Notes: generated by a model from the letters alone, not told the origin. Shown: positions 1-7,658, numbered from the stretch's first letter. The stretch is DNA of 16,662 nt from Vitreoscilla sp. (GCA_030150505.1 JASLFS010000024.1:1-16662), one strand, 5' to 3'. Translations and numbers: made by a program.

Positions 1-73
1 GCCTATTCAAATCTTTATTATCTAGCTTCTGTTAAAATAGCCATATCATCTATTGTATAGTTTATTTAACGCC

Positions 74-2083
74 ATGCCCCACACAGATTCCTACATTCAT
101 TTAGAAAATTTGCCTGAATTTGGCATTCCCTTTGCCCAACAACATCATCAAAATACCATTCAAACATTCGCTCAAACACCAGTATTTGAGCAATTAGAAG
201 CTGATATTTTGTCACAGTTGCAAGATGAAAAGCAGATTCCATTTTGCCAAGAACACCGCGCCAAAATGTACCATTTTTATCAAAGCAGCGAATACCCGAA
301 AGGGGTTTATCGCGTAGCAACAGCCGCTAGCTATCGCTCGGGCTTTCCGAAATGGGATATTTTGTTTAACGTTGCGGACTTTGATGAATTACTGGGTGAC
401 GATGTTTACTTAGAAGGCGTATCACATTATGTGAACGCACCCAATCAAGTTTTGGTGACACTCAGTCAAGCTGGATCTGACCAAGCCTATACTTTGGAAT
501 TGGATTTAGAAACAACCTCGTTGGTTGATGGCGGCTTTCATTTCCCATTGGGCAAAAATCACATTACATGGCGAGATGAAAATAGTGTTTGGTTCTGCCC
601 TGCTTGGGACGAAAGACAATGTACTCATGCTGGCTATCCAAAACAAGTTTGGCTCATGGAGCGAGGCCAAAGCTTAGCAGAGGCAACCCCCGTTTATCAG
701 CTAGAAAACGATGATGATATGATGGTTCATGCATGGCGTTATCTAGATGCACAAGGCTCCCCAATTGATTTAATCGAAGCTGCTCACAGTTTTTTCCAAA
801 AAGATTACTACTATGTGGACAAATCATGCAACATCACACCCCTTGGGTTGCCACAAGACGCTGATATTGTCGGCTATTTAGCTGGTTTTTTATTGGTTAA
901 ACTACATTCAGACTGGCATCGAGCAAACCAAAGCTACCAACAAGGCAGCCTAGTCGCGGTGAAACTTTCCAAAGGGCAACTAGGGCAAGCAACCACCTTA
1001 TTCACACCATCGGCAACACAAGCTTTAGAAGCCGTAGAAACAACCAAACGCTTTGTTATTATCCATACCTTAGATAATGTCACCGGAAGATTATCAATAT
1101 GGCAATGCACACAAGGACAATGGGAGCAAATAGAAACACCAAGGCTGCCTGAAGGGACGATTGAATTAGTAGACCAACCATGGGGCGGTGATGTAATTTA
1201 TATCGCAGCCAGCGACTTTGCCACGCCATTAACACTGTATTGTTTGGACCTACACCTTATGGAACTATGCGTTATGCGTAGACAACCCGAACAATTCAAT
1301 GCCAGCGAACTGCAGATTCAACAATATTGGTGCTCCAGCCAAGATGGTACCAATATTCCTTATTACCACATTGGCTCTCACCCCACCCCAACAACGCCAA
1401 CCATTGTCTATGCCTATGGCGGATTTGGCATTTCAGAACTCCCACACTATCTGGGCATTATGGGCAAGCATTGGCTCAACAAAGGTTATTCTTTTGTGAT
1501 TGCTAATATCCGTGGCGGCGGTGAATTTGGCCCCCAATGGCATCAAGCAGCACAAGGTAAAAATAAACAAAAATCAGTGGACGATACACTGGCTATCATC
1601 CAAGATTTAAGCGCCCGACAACTCAGCTCACCCAAGCACATTGCACTACAAGGCGGTAGCAATGGCGGACTTGTCATGGCTGCTGCATTTACGCAACAAC
1701 CTAACAGCATCGGCGCCTTAATTTGCGAAGTTCCATTAACAGATATGCTGCGTTATCATCATTTATTTGCTGGCAGCTCATGGATTGAAGAATATGGCAA
1801 TCCAGAGCAAGAACAAGATTTACCATTCTTACAAGCCATCAGCCCATACCATGCACTTGGGCAGCAACCAACCTACCCACCAGCTCTCATTACAACCAAT
1901 CTCAGTGATGATAGAGTTCACCCTGCTCATGCATTAAAATTCTTTGCTAAATTACAAGAATTACAACAGCCAAGCCATCTGTATGCACCATCCACAGGCG
2001 GGCACACCAGCTCCAGCACTCAAATGCAATTAGCACACGAACTAGCTACCTTGCTCACATTCTTGTACCAAACCATTTGCTAA
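74..2083 (+). CDS. S9 family (prolyl oligopeptidase-like) serine peptidase
   Basis: Probable cytosolic peptidase cleaving short peptides, often after proline in this family. The C-terminal alpha/beta-hydrolase domain (about residues 400-669) carries the full triad: Ser529 in GGSNGG, Asp612 in SDDRVHP (Arg614 is the expected substrate-binding Arg) and His644 in GGHTSSS. The oxyanion-side motif YAYGGFG and the stretch ANIRGGGEFG are also typical. The N-terminal half should form the seven-bladed propeller that gates access. At about 669 residues it is slightly shorter than classical 700-710 aa enzymes. The start is uncertain: an in-frame TTG at 53 would add seven residues, but ATG 74 leaves a family-like N-terminus (DSYIHLENL aligns with the DPYxWLE opening). 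Neither start has a clear ribosome binding site, and an in-frame stop lies at 38-40. No signal peptide is visible. True prolyl endopeptidase versus another S9A activity cannot be decided here. Confidence 0.9.
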   Translation: MPHTDSYIHLENLPEFGIPFAQQHHQNTIQTFAQTPVFEQLEADILSQLQDEKQIPFCQEHRAKMYHFYQSSEYPKGVYRVATAASYRSGFPKWDILFNVADFDELLGDDVYLEGVSHYVNAPNQVLVTLSQAGSDQAYTLELDLETTSLVDGGFHFPLGKNHITWRDENSVWFCPAWDERQCTHAGYPKQVWLMERGQSLAEATPVYQLENDDDMMVHAWRYLDAQGSPIDLIEAAHSFFQKDYYYVDKSCNITPLGLPQDADIVGYLAGFLLVKLHSDWHRANQSYQQGSLVAVKLSKGQLGQATTLFTPSATQALEAVETTKRFVIIHTLDNVTGRLSIWQCTQGQWEQIETPRLPEGTIELVDQPWGGDVIYIAASDFATPLTLYCLDLHLMELCVMRRQPEQFNASELQIQQYWCSSQDGTNIPYYHIGSHPTPTTPTIVYAYGGFGISELPHYLGIMGKHWLNKGYSFVIANIRGGGEFGPQWHQAAQGKNKQKSVDDTLAIIQDLSARQLSSPKHIALQGGSNGGLVMAAAFTQQPNSIGALICEVPLTDMLRYHHLFAGSSWIEEYGNPEQEQDLPFLQAISPYHALGQQPTYPPALITTNLSDDRVHPAHALKFFAKLQELQQPSHLYAPSTGGHTSSSTQMQLAHELATLLTFLYQTIC

Positions 2084-2088
2084 GACAC

Positions 2089-2122
2089 AAAAAAAGCTGT
2101 TGTATAAACAACAGCTTTTTTT
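2089..2122. terminator. Bidirectional intrinsic terminator between the S9 peptidase and dsbB
   Basis: A perfect inverted repeat (arms 2091-2103 and 2108-2120, core AGCTGTTGT/ACAACAGCT) has a 4-nt ATAA loop. It is flanked by an A-run on the left and a T-run on the right, so it can terminate transcription from both convergent genes. It begins six bases after the peptidase stop codon. Confidence 0.93.
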
Positions 2123-2136
2123 AATTAAATCTCAAA

Positions 2137-2634
2137 TTAAGAACGGTTTTTAGCAAAGTTAACCCAAGTCAATATTAAAACAAAGCTAAAAAACAAAATA
2201 CTCCAAATTGGCAATGGCACACCCAACACATTCGCAACCGAAGCACACTCACCCGAGCCCATTAATACCTTTTCAATCATGCCAGTAAACGGCATATTGT
2301 CGACCATATAATTCAAACCAGGCCCACAAGAAGGCACTTCATCAGGTGGCAACCCTTGAATATAACGATGTCGAATAGCAATCCCCAAACCAATCAACGC
2401 AGGGATAGAAATCGCCACCGAACCAACCAGCTTTCCAGCTTTCTTCTTACTGGGCAATATGGCTGCTAACAATGCAATCATCCCAACGGCCATCACCCCA
2501 ACACGCTGGAAAATACACAATGGACAAGGATTCATTCCCAACCCATATTGTGCAAAAAAAGATGCTGCGGTACACAATGCGGCCACAATGACCACCACCC
2601 AAACACCTGTTTTATACGTTTTCAATGCAAACAT
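2137..2634 (-). CDS. dsbB: Disulfide bond formation protein DsbB
   Basis: Inner-membrane oxidase that re-oxidises the periplasmic thiol oxidase DsbA and passes electrons to quinone. At 165 aa it has the usual family length. Both redox pairs are visible: Cys37-Cys40 in CPLC, in the first periplasmic loop and followed by the conserved IFQR, and Cys103/Cys130 in the second loop (PSCGPGLNYM ... GSGEC). The spacing nearly matches E. coli Cys41/44/104/130. Four hydrophobic segments lie around residues 11-30, 42-60, 69-87 and 140-158. The ATG is preceded by AAAGG eight bases upstream, a good ribosome binding site. It follows pmbA on the same strand after 44 AT-rich bases and is probably co-transcribed with it. 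DsbA-DsbB folding matters for type IV pilus proteins in Neisseriaceae, but any functional link to the downstream pil genes is inference. Confidence 0.96.
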   Translation of the reverse strand: MFALKTYKTGVWVVVIVAALCTAASFFAQYGLGMNPCPLCIFQRVGVMAVGMIALLAAILPSKKKAGKLVGSVAISIPALIGLGIAIRHRYIQGLPPDEVPSCGPGLNYMVDNMPFTGMIEKVLMGSGECASVANVLGVPLPIWSILFFSFVLILTWVNFAKNRS

Positions 2635-2678
2635 ATTTCACACCTTTGACTAAGTAATTAAGTAATAATGTTTTATTA

Positions 2679-4007
2679 TTATTGACTTGCCACGGTCATT
2701 TTATCAATCAAAATCGAACCAATATGATTAGCACTTCTCTTTAAAGTATCATTACCAATGCCAACAATACCTTTAAACATATCTTTCAAATTAGACGCAA
2801 TCGTAATTTCTTCTACTGGATGAACAATCACCCCATTCTCAACCCAGAAACCAGCAGCACCACGAGAATAATCACCAGTGAGCATGTTCACGCCCTGTCC
2901 CATTAATTCCGTTACCAACAACCCAGTGCCCATTTTTTTCAACAACTCAGATTGGCTTTCTACTGTTGGCTGCAAAAATAAATTGTGTGCACCACCTGCA
3001 TTACCTGTTGTCGTCATGCCTAATTTTCTAGCACTGTAGCTGCCCAAGAAATAACCATTCACAACACCGCCATCAATCACAACTCTTTTCTGAGTAGCAA
3101 CCCCTTCAGCATCAAAGTTTGCACTTGATAAACCGCCCACAATATGTGGATTTTCCGATAAATGCACAATATCAGATAAAATATTTTTGCCTAAACTATC
3201 ACATAAAAAACTGGTTTGACGATACAAATTACCGCCACTTAAACCGCCCAATAAATGACCAATTAAGCTATTGGCAATCGTTGCATCAAAAACCACTGGA
3301 TACTTTCCTGTGGTAATGGCTTTTGAGCCCAAACGGCGAACAGCTCGCAAAGCCGCCATTTGTCCAATATCCTGAGCCGAAGCCAACTTATCTTGGCTAC
3401 GAGCCATATCATACCAATAATCCCTCTGCATTCCAGAATCATCCTGTGTAACCATCACACAAGATAAACTATGACGAGAGCTGACTTCATAGCCCAAAAA
3501 ACCATGGCTATTGGCATATGTATATTGATGATGCCCAGTATTCACCGATGCACCTTCAGAATTATTCAATTGCGACTGACTATTCAAAGCAGATTCTTCA
3601 CACTCTTTCGCCAAATCAATCGCATCCTCCACGCTTAATTGCCATGGATGATATAAATCTAAATCATAAAATTGTGTTGCCATGCAATCAGCATCAGCCA
3701 AACCAGAACAAGCATCCTCTCCAGTGTGCTTGGCAATATCCAAAGCCGCTTGAATCGTCCGCGTCAAAGCCTCTTCAGAAAAATCAGCGCTGCTAGCACG
3801 ACCTTTATGCTGCCCATGAAAAACCGTAATATCCATGGACTTATCTTGTTGATATTCGATTTGTTCAATTTCTTGTAAACGAACATTCACAGCCTGACCC
3901 AAAGACTCACTAAAATCCACTTCTGCCGCACTTGCACCCAAGCGCTTAGCAATGGCTATAGCATTCGTCGCCAAATCGCATAAATCCGTTTTCGAGTAAC
4001 TAAACAT
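2679..4007 (-). CDS. pmbA: Metalloprotease TldE/PmbA
   Basis: Subunit of the cytosolic TldD-TldE heterodimeric zinc protease, which degrades unfolded peptides, processes microcin B17-type peptides and affects the CcdA antitoxin in E. coli. At 442 aa it matches the family (about 446-450). Recognisable blocks are the N-terminal LGASAAEVDFSES, the LSGGNLYRQTSF region, DYSRGAAGFWVENG followed by HPVEEITIASNLKDM, and the C-terminal GSILIDKMTVAS. No HExxxH zinc motif is present, as expected for TldE; TldD supplies the metal site and is not in this window. The ATG has only a weak GGGA upstream. A TACAAT -10 element lies at 4040-4045, about 35 bases before the start. Diverges from darP and is followed by dsbB. 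Confidence 0.95.
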   Translation of the reverse strand: MFSYSKTDLCDLATNAIAIAKRLGASAAEVDFSESLGQAVNVRLQEIEQIEYQQDKSMDITVFHGQHKGRASSADFSEEALTRTIQAALDIAKHTGEDACSGLADADCMATQFYDLDLYHPWQLSVEDAIDLAKECEESALNSQSQLNNSEGASVNTGHHQYTYANSHGFLGYEVSSRHSLSCVMVTQDDSGMQRDYWYDMARSQDKLASAQDIGQMAALRAVRRLGSKAITTGKYPVVFDATIANSLIGHLLGGLSGGNLYRQTSFLCDSLGKNILSDIVHLSENPHIVGGLSSANFDAEGVATQKRVVIDGGVVNGYFLGSYSARKLGMTTTGNAGGAHNLFLQPTVESQSELLKKMGTGLLVTELMGQGVNMLTGDYSRGAAGFWVENGVIVHPVEEITIASNLKDMFKGIVGIGNDTLKRSANHIGSILIDKMTVASQ

Positions 4008-4039
4008 AATCCCAACTTCATTGATTTAAAAAGATGTTC

Positions 4040-4045
4040 ATTGTA
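4040..4045 (-). promoter_or_regulatory. Candidate -10 element for pmbA(-dsbB)
   Basis: TACAAT on the minus strand differs from consensus by one base and would give a leader of roughly 25 nt before the pmbA ATG. The best -35 is a weak TTTCTT 16 bases upstream, so this may be an activator-aided or weak sigma-70 promoter. Confidence 0.5.
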
Positions 4046-4076
4046 ACGCAAAATACTTCATAAGAAAGGAAATAAG

Positions 4077-4105
4077 CTGCAAGCAATCGTAAATTTCGGT
4101 ATCAT
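4077..4105 (+). promoter_or_regulatory. Candidate sigma-70 promoter for the darP-yheT-trpC-map cluster
   Basis: CTGCAA (4077-4082) and TATCAT (4100-4105) are separated by 17 bases and sit about 30 bases before the darP ATG at 4137. It lies in the divergent pmbA/darP region. Both boxes deviate from consensus, so the call is tentative. Confidence 0.4.
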
Positions 4106-4136
4106 TTATCGCATCCAACTAATTAAAATTTATCAT

Positions 4137-4655
4137 ATGAGTCAAGAAGAAGAATGGGTTAGCAAAACCCAAAAGAAAAAAGAAATGCACGCCTTGCAAG
4201 AGATGGGTACAGAGCTAACAAAACTAACAGCAGATACGCTAAAAAAATTGCCTATCCCTGAAGATTTGTTACAAGCTTTATTGGATCATAAAAAAATCAC
4301 ATCCAATAGTGCCATTAAACGCCAAATACAATATATAGGGCGAATCATGCGCGATGTAGATCCAGAGCCAATCCAAGCATTTTTATCACGCATGAAAGGT
4401 GATGATGCAGCACACAATGCAGCAATGCAGCGCATCGAAATCTGGCGAGATCGCCTATTAAATGACGACAATACTTTAACAGAATTATTAACCGAAATTC
4501 CTGATATGCCAGCGGGAGAAATTCGCACACTCATCCGCAACGCACGCAAAGAGAAAGAGCAAAACAAACCTCCTAAAGCATTCCGCGCATTATTTAAATT
4601 ATTGCGCCAATATATGGGAGTCGATACTCAATCAACCGATAGCAATGACGAATAA
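4137..4655 (+). CDS. darP: Ribosome biogenesis factor DarP (YjgA, DUF615)
   Basis: Small, highly charged protein of the YjgA/DUF615 family. The E. coli member associates with late 50S precursors and assists large-subunit maturation. At 172 aa it is close to the E. coli length (about 183). Family hallmarks visible are the N-terminal QEMGTELTKL followed by LKKLPIPEDLLQAL, the block KRQIQYIGRIMRDVDPEPIQ, and a C-terminal helical part with IRTLIRNARKEKEQNKPPKAFRALFKLL. It is rich in Lys, Arg and Glu, with no membrane segment or signal. The ATG lacks a strong ribosome binding site. Its last 11 bases overlap the start of the following yheT-type gene (ATGACGAATAA), suggesting translational coupling and membership of a four-gene rightward cluster. 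Confidence 0.93.
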   Translation: MSQEEEWVSKTQKKKEMHALQEMGTELTKLTADTLKKLPIPEDLLQALLDHKKITSNSAIKRQIQYIGRIMRDVDPEPIQAFLSRMKGDDAAHNAAMQRIEIWRDRLLNDDNTLTELLTEIPDMPAGEIRTLIRNARKEKEQNKPPKAFRALFKLLRQYMGVDTQSTDSNDE

Positions 4656-5616
4656 GCAACCCTTATATCAAGCACCTTGGTGGCTAAAAAGTGGTCATTT
4701 ACAAACCATTTGGACACAAACGCTCAATATCAAAAAGCCACCGTACCAACGCAAGTTGCTTCCCGCTTCTTGCGGTGAAACCCAAGTGGCTTATGATTTT
4801 ATATACGGCTCGAAACCAGATGCACCCGTTGTCATATTATTTCATGGACTAGAAGGCAGTAGTGATAGCCACTATGCCAAGCTACTCATGCACCAAGTGC
4901 AACAATGTGGATTTAACGGTGTTGTACCCCATTATCGAGGCTGTGGCTCAGTTCCAAACACCAGCCACATTTCCTACCACTCGGGAGACAGCACCGAAGT
5001 AGCGTGGATGCTAAAAACCATCCGCGCCCACTTTCCCAATAGTCCATTATTTGCAATGGGCGTTTCCCTCGGTGGTAACGTTTTAGCAAAATACCTAGGT
5101 GAAACGCAACAGCAAGCATTGCTTCAAGCAGCGGCTATCGTCAGTGCACCATTAAATTTAACGGCAGCAGCACAAGCCCTCAACCATGGCTTGTCAAAAC
5201 AGTTTTATGCACCATACTTCCTAAAAACACTGCTACCAAAAGCCAAAGAACAAAAACCCTATATCACCAATACCGATATTCAATGGCAAACATTACAAGA
5301 TGCTAAAAGTTTGTTAGACTTTGATAATGCATTTACCGCACCTCTAAACAACTTTAAAGATGCGCAAGATTATTATCAACAATGCAGTGCCAAGCCTCTT
5401 TTAAAAAAAATTAGCAAACCAACGCTAATCATCAACGCTAAAAACGACCCATTCATGCCTGCCACTGCACTGCCAACGAAACAAGATGTTTCCAGCTACA
5501 TTACGCTGATGCAACCAGATGAAGGTGGGCACGTTGGCTTTATTCATGGCAAATTTCCAGGTCAAGCAAACTGGCTACCTCAAACGGTAATCAATTACTT
5601 TTCACAACATCTATAA
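4645..5616 (+). CDS. YheT-family alpha/beta-fold hydrolase
   Basis: Predicted serine hydrolase of the YheT/ABHD1-3 group; its physiological substrate is not established and an esterase or lipase-like activity is inferred. The N-terminal PWWLKSGHLQTIW is diagnostic of the group (xxxxxGHxQTI). The fold elements are HGLEGSSDSHY at 67-77 (oxyanion strand), nucleophile Ser141 in GVSLGGN, Asp268 in NAKNDPF and His296 in GGHVGF, so the triad is complete. At 323 aa it has the normal length. No signal peptide is visible, so the protein is probably cytosolic or peripheral. It overlaps the darP stop by 11 nt and lies 17 nt before trpC. The neighbouring genes give no clue to its substrate. Confidence 0.88.
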   Translation: MTNKQPLYQAPWWLKSGHLQTIWTQTLNIKKPPYQRKLLPASCGETQVAYDFIYGSKPDAPVVILFHGLEGSSDSHYAKLLMHQVQQCGFNGVVPHYRGCGSVPNTSHISYHSGDSTEVAWMLKTIRAHFPNSPLFAMGVSLGGNVLAKYLGETQQQALLQAAAIVSAPLNLTAAAQALNHGLSKQFYAPYFLKTLLPKAKEQKPYITNTDIQWQTLQDAKSLLDFDNAFTAPLNNFKDAQDYYQQCSAKPLLKKISKPTLIINAKNDPFMPATALPTKQDVSSYITLMQPDEGGHVGFIHGKFPGQANWLPQTVINYFSQHL

Positions 5617-5633
5617 AGACAGAAATAGAAACA

Positions 5634-6422
5634 ATGAATGATATTCTAAAAAAAATTATTGAGACCAAATATGTAGAAGTAAAAAAAGCCAAAGAACAAA
5701 TTGACTTGGTCACCATAAAAGAACTTGCTCATGCACAAACTCCTCCACGAGCATTTGTTTCGGCACTACAAGACAAAGCCAATCAAAAACAATGGGCACT
5801 TATTGCTGAAATTAAAAAAGCCAGCCCATCAAAAGGCCTAATTCGTGCCGATTTCAACCCCACTGAATTAGCCCAAGAATATGAAAAAGCAGGCGCAGCT
5901 TGTTTATCTGTTTTAACTGATGAACAATATTTTCAAGGTTCACCAGAATATTTAAAACAAGCAAAAGCAGCCTGCCAACTGCCTATTTTGCGCAAAGATT
6001 TTATTGTCGATGAATATCAAATCTACCAAGCTCGCGCTTGGGGTGCAGATGCTATTTTATTGATAGCTGCAGCATTAACGCAGTCAGAACTAGAACTATT
6101 TGAAAGCATCGCACACGAATTGAACATGGGCGTATTGCTAGAAGTGCACCACACAGATGAGTGGGAAAAATGCCAAAACCTAACAACACCATTGGTCGGC
6201 ATTAACAATCGCAACTTAAGAACATTCGAAGTGGATTTACAACAAACCATTGAATTTCTACCACTATTAAAAAACAAAACAATCGTTTCTGAAAGCGGAT
6301 TAGCTTCAGCAAACGATATTGCATTCATGAATCAACACGGAGTTTTCACCTTTTTAATCGGTGAAACTTTCATGCGCTCAGAGAATATTGGAGCAGCTGT
6401 AACCAATATGATGAATCCCTAG
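5634..6422 (+). CDS. trpC: Indole-3-glycerol phosphate synthase
   Basis: Catalyses ring closure of CdRP to indole-3-glycerol phosphate in tryptophan biosynthesis. It is a 262-aa single-domain TIM barrel (not fused to TrpF), usual for the family. Catalytic and binding residues by motif: Glu59 and Lys61 in IAEIKKASPSKG, Lys121 in LRKDFIVDEYQ, Glu170 in LLEVH, Asn191 in GINNRNL, and Glu220-Ser221 in VSESG. LTDEQYFQGS and the C-terminal FLIGETFMR are also typical. The ATG lies 17 nt after the yheT-type gene with no strong ribosome binding site. No other trp gene is in the window, so trpC sits outside a trp operon here, and I see no leader peptide or attenuator before it. Transcription is probably shared with darP-yheT. 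Confidence 0.98.
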   Translation: MNDILKKIIETKYVEVKKAKEQIDLVTIKELAHAQTPPRAFVSALQDKANQKQWALIAEIKKASPSKGLIRADFNPTELAQEYEKAGAACLSVLTDEQYFQGSPEYLKQAKAACQLPILRKDFIVDEYQIYQARAWGADAILLIAAALTQSELELFESIAHELNMGVLLEVHHTDEWEKCQNLTTPLVGINNRNLRTFEVDLQQTIEFLPLLKNKTIVSESGLASANDIAFMNQHGVFTFLIGETFMRSENIGAAVTNMMNP

Positions 6423-6451
6423 CGCAAATCACACAGAAGGATATAACTAAT

Positions 6452-7228
6452 ATGGCTATTATTATCAAAACGCCTGACGAAATTGAACAAATGCGCATTG
6501 CTGGCCGTTTAGCGGCTGAGCTATTAGATTACATTACCCCATTTGTAAAACCAGGTGTAACAACCAATGAATTAAACCAATTAATTCACAATTACCAAGT
6601 AGATGTACAAAAAACCATTCCAGCTACATTGGGATACGGCAACCCACCTTTTCCAAAATCATGCTGCACATCAGTTAATCATGTTATTTGCCATGGTATT
6701 CCAAACGACAAGCCACTAAAAAATGGCGACATCATGAATATTGATGTTACCATTATTAATAATGGTTTTCATGGCGACACAAGCCGCATGTTTTTAGTGG
6801 GCGATGTTTCTCCTCAAGCAAAACGTTTATGCAAAATCACTCACGAATGCATGATGCTTGGCATTGAACAAGTAAAACCAGGCGCTCACCTAGGCGATAT
6901 TGGTAATGCCATTCAACAACATGCAGAAAACAGTGGCTATTCTGTTGTACAAGAATTCTGTGGCCATGGCGTTGGACGCGGTTTCCATGAAGAACCACAA
7001 GTTTTACATTATGGCAAAAAAGGCTCTGGCGTAGAACTTAAAACAGGGATGATTTTCACAATCGAACCAATGATTAACCAAGGAAAACGCCACCTACGCA
7101 TGCTAGCCGATGATTGGACAGTTGTCACAAAAGACCGCTCACTATCAGCACAATGGGAGCATGAAGTATTGGTTACAGAAACAGGTTATGAGATTCTAAC
7201 CATCAGCCCTGCATTGCAAAAACCGTAA
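6452..7228 (+). CDS. map: Type I methionine aminopeptidase
   Basis: Removes the initiator methionine from nascent proteins in the cytosol; essential in most bacteria. At 258 aa it is close to E. coli MetAP (264). The five dinuclear-metal ligands are all present: Asp98 in NIDVT, Asp109 in HGDTSR, His172 in CGHGVG, Glu205 in IEPM and Glu236 in WEHEV. The substrate-site histidines His81 (CHGIP) and His179 (FHEEP) are also present. This is the short type Ia form without an N-terminal zinc extension. The start is supported by AGAAGGA upstream of the ATG. It lies 29 nt after trpC on the same strand and is probably the last gene of the darP cluster. No clear terminator follows before the XRE gene, so some read-through is possible. 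Confidence 0.98.
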   Translation: MAIIIKTPDEIEQMRIAGRLAAELLDYITPFVKPGVTTNELNQLIHNYQVDVQKTIPATLGYGNPPFPKSCCTSVNHVICHGIPNDKPLKNGDIMNIDVTIINNGFHGDTSRMFLVGDVSPQAKRLCKITHECMMLGIEQVKPGAHLGDIGNAIQQHAENSGYSVVQEFCGHGVGRGFHEEPQVLHYGKKGSGVELKTGMIFTIEPMINQGKRHLRMLADDWTVVTKDRSLSAQWEHEVLVTETGYEILTISPALQKP

Positions 7229-7259
7229 AAATTTAATGCATATATCATATAAATTTATG

Positions 7260-7272
7260 TTTCGCGGCGAAA
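7260..7272. repeat. 13-bp perfect dyad downstream of map
   Basis: TTTCGC-G-GCGAAA is a perfect 6+1+6 inverted repeat and the only GC-rich element in an otherwise AT-rich gap. No T-run follows, so it is not an evident terminator. It may be a protein-binding site; no known operator is recognised. Confidence 0.35.
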
Positions 7273-7290
7273 AAGATACAATTAATCATA

Positions 7291-7317
7291 TATATGAATT
7301 ACATATAGCTGTATAAT
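7291..7317 (+). promoter_or_regulatory. Candidate promoter and operator of the XRE regulator gene
   Basis: A consensus -10 TATAAT lies at 7312-7317, about 30 bases before the start codon at 7347. No good -35 box is seen. Directly upstream, at 7291-7307, TATATG-AATTA-CATATA forms a perfect 6-5-6 inverted repeat, a size and position suiting an autoregulatory XRE operator. CATATATATG (7287-7296) overlaps it, and further CATATA copies lie at 7239-7244 and 7246-7251. Binding by the downstream protein is inferred from position only. Confidence 0.5.
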
Positions 7318-7346
7318 TTAATTATTTATTTCGCTAAGGAACATGA

Positions 7347-7628
7347 ATGGGTCAAGATTGTAATATCCGCAGGTTACGTAAGTCGTTGGGTATGAATCAA
7401 AAAGAATTTTGGAGTGAGATCGGTGTTACTCAATCAGGTGGTTCTCGATATGAAGCAGGCAGAAGCATGCCCCGCCCTGTTCAAGAGCTACTACGCTTAG
7501 TATATTACGAAAAAATTGATTTATCAGCTATTAACAAATCAGATTTAATCGTTGCCGAATTGCTTAAAGAACGAGATCCAGATCTATATAAAAGCCTTAA
7601 AGAAATTGCCAATTACTATTCAGAATAA
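7347..7628 (+). CDS. XRE-family helix-turn-helix transcriptional regulator
   Basis: A 93-aa DNA-binding protein made almost entirely of one Cro/C1-type HTH domain (about residues 5-55). The turn region NQKEFWSEIGVTQSGGSRYE gives helix 2 and the recognition helix, followed by EAGRSMPRPVQELLRLVY. The C-terminal tail (about 56-93) is short, charged and helical, with no recognisable sensor or peptidase domain. The start at ATG 7347 is set by TAAGGA six bases upstream; an out-of-frame ATG at 7343 is ignored. No toxin partner lies next to it: valS is convergent and map is an enzyme, so a toxin-antitoxin pair is unlikely. The upstream TATAAT and dyads suggest its own, possibly self-controlled, promoter. 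The target genes are unknown. Confidence 0.82.
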   Translation: MGQDCNIRRLRKSLGMNQKEFWSEIGVTQSGGSRYEAGRSMPRPVQELLRLVYYEKIDLSAINKSDLIVAELLKERDPDLYKSLKEIANYYSE

Positions 7629-7658
7629 TTTTTAATTTATCCTAATGCCTCAAAACAA

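Noticed and set aside
2641..2675. AT-rich AATAAT/ATTATT inverted repeat between pmbA and dsbB
   Set aside because: Arms contain only A and T and there is no T-run in the right place, so it is unlikely to be a real terminator.
4286..4567. 93-aa open frame on the minus strand
   Set aside because: Antisense to darP, which is a clear DUF615 protein.
5965..5976. 11/12 match to another uptake-sequence dialect (AAGCAGCCTGCA type) in trpC
   Set aside because: One mismatch at the conserved end and fully explained by coding for KAAC in TrpC.
6023..6328. 101-aa open frame on the minus strand
   Set aside because: Lies antisense inside trpC, has a Ser/Asn-rich composition unlike any family and no ribosome binding site.
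7347..7628. Idea that the XRE gene is the antitoxin of a toxin-antitoxin pair
   Set aside because: No small toxin-like ORF lies within 100 bp on either side; the neighbours are map and the convergent valS.
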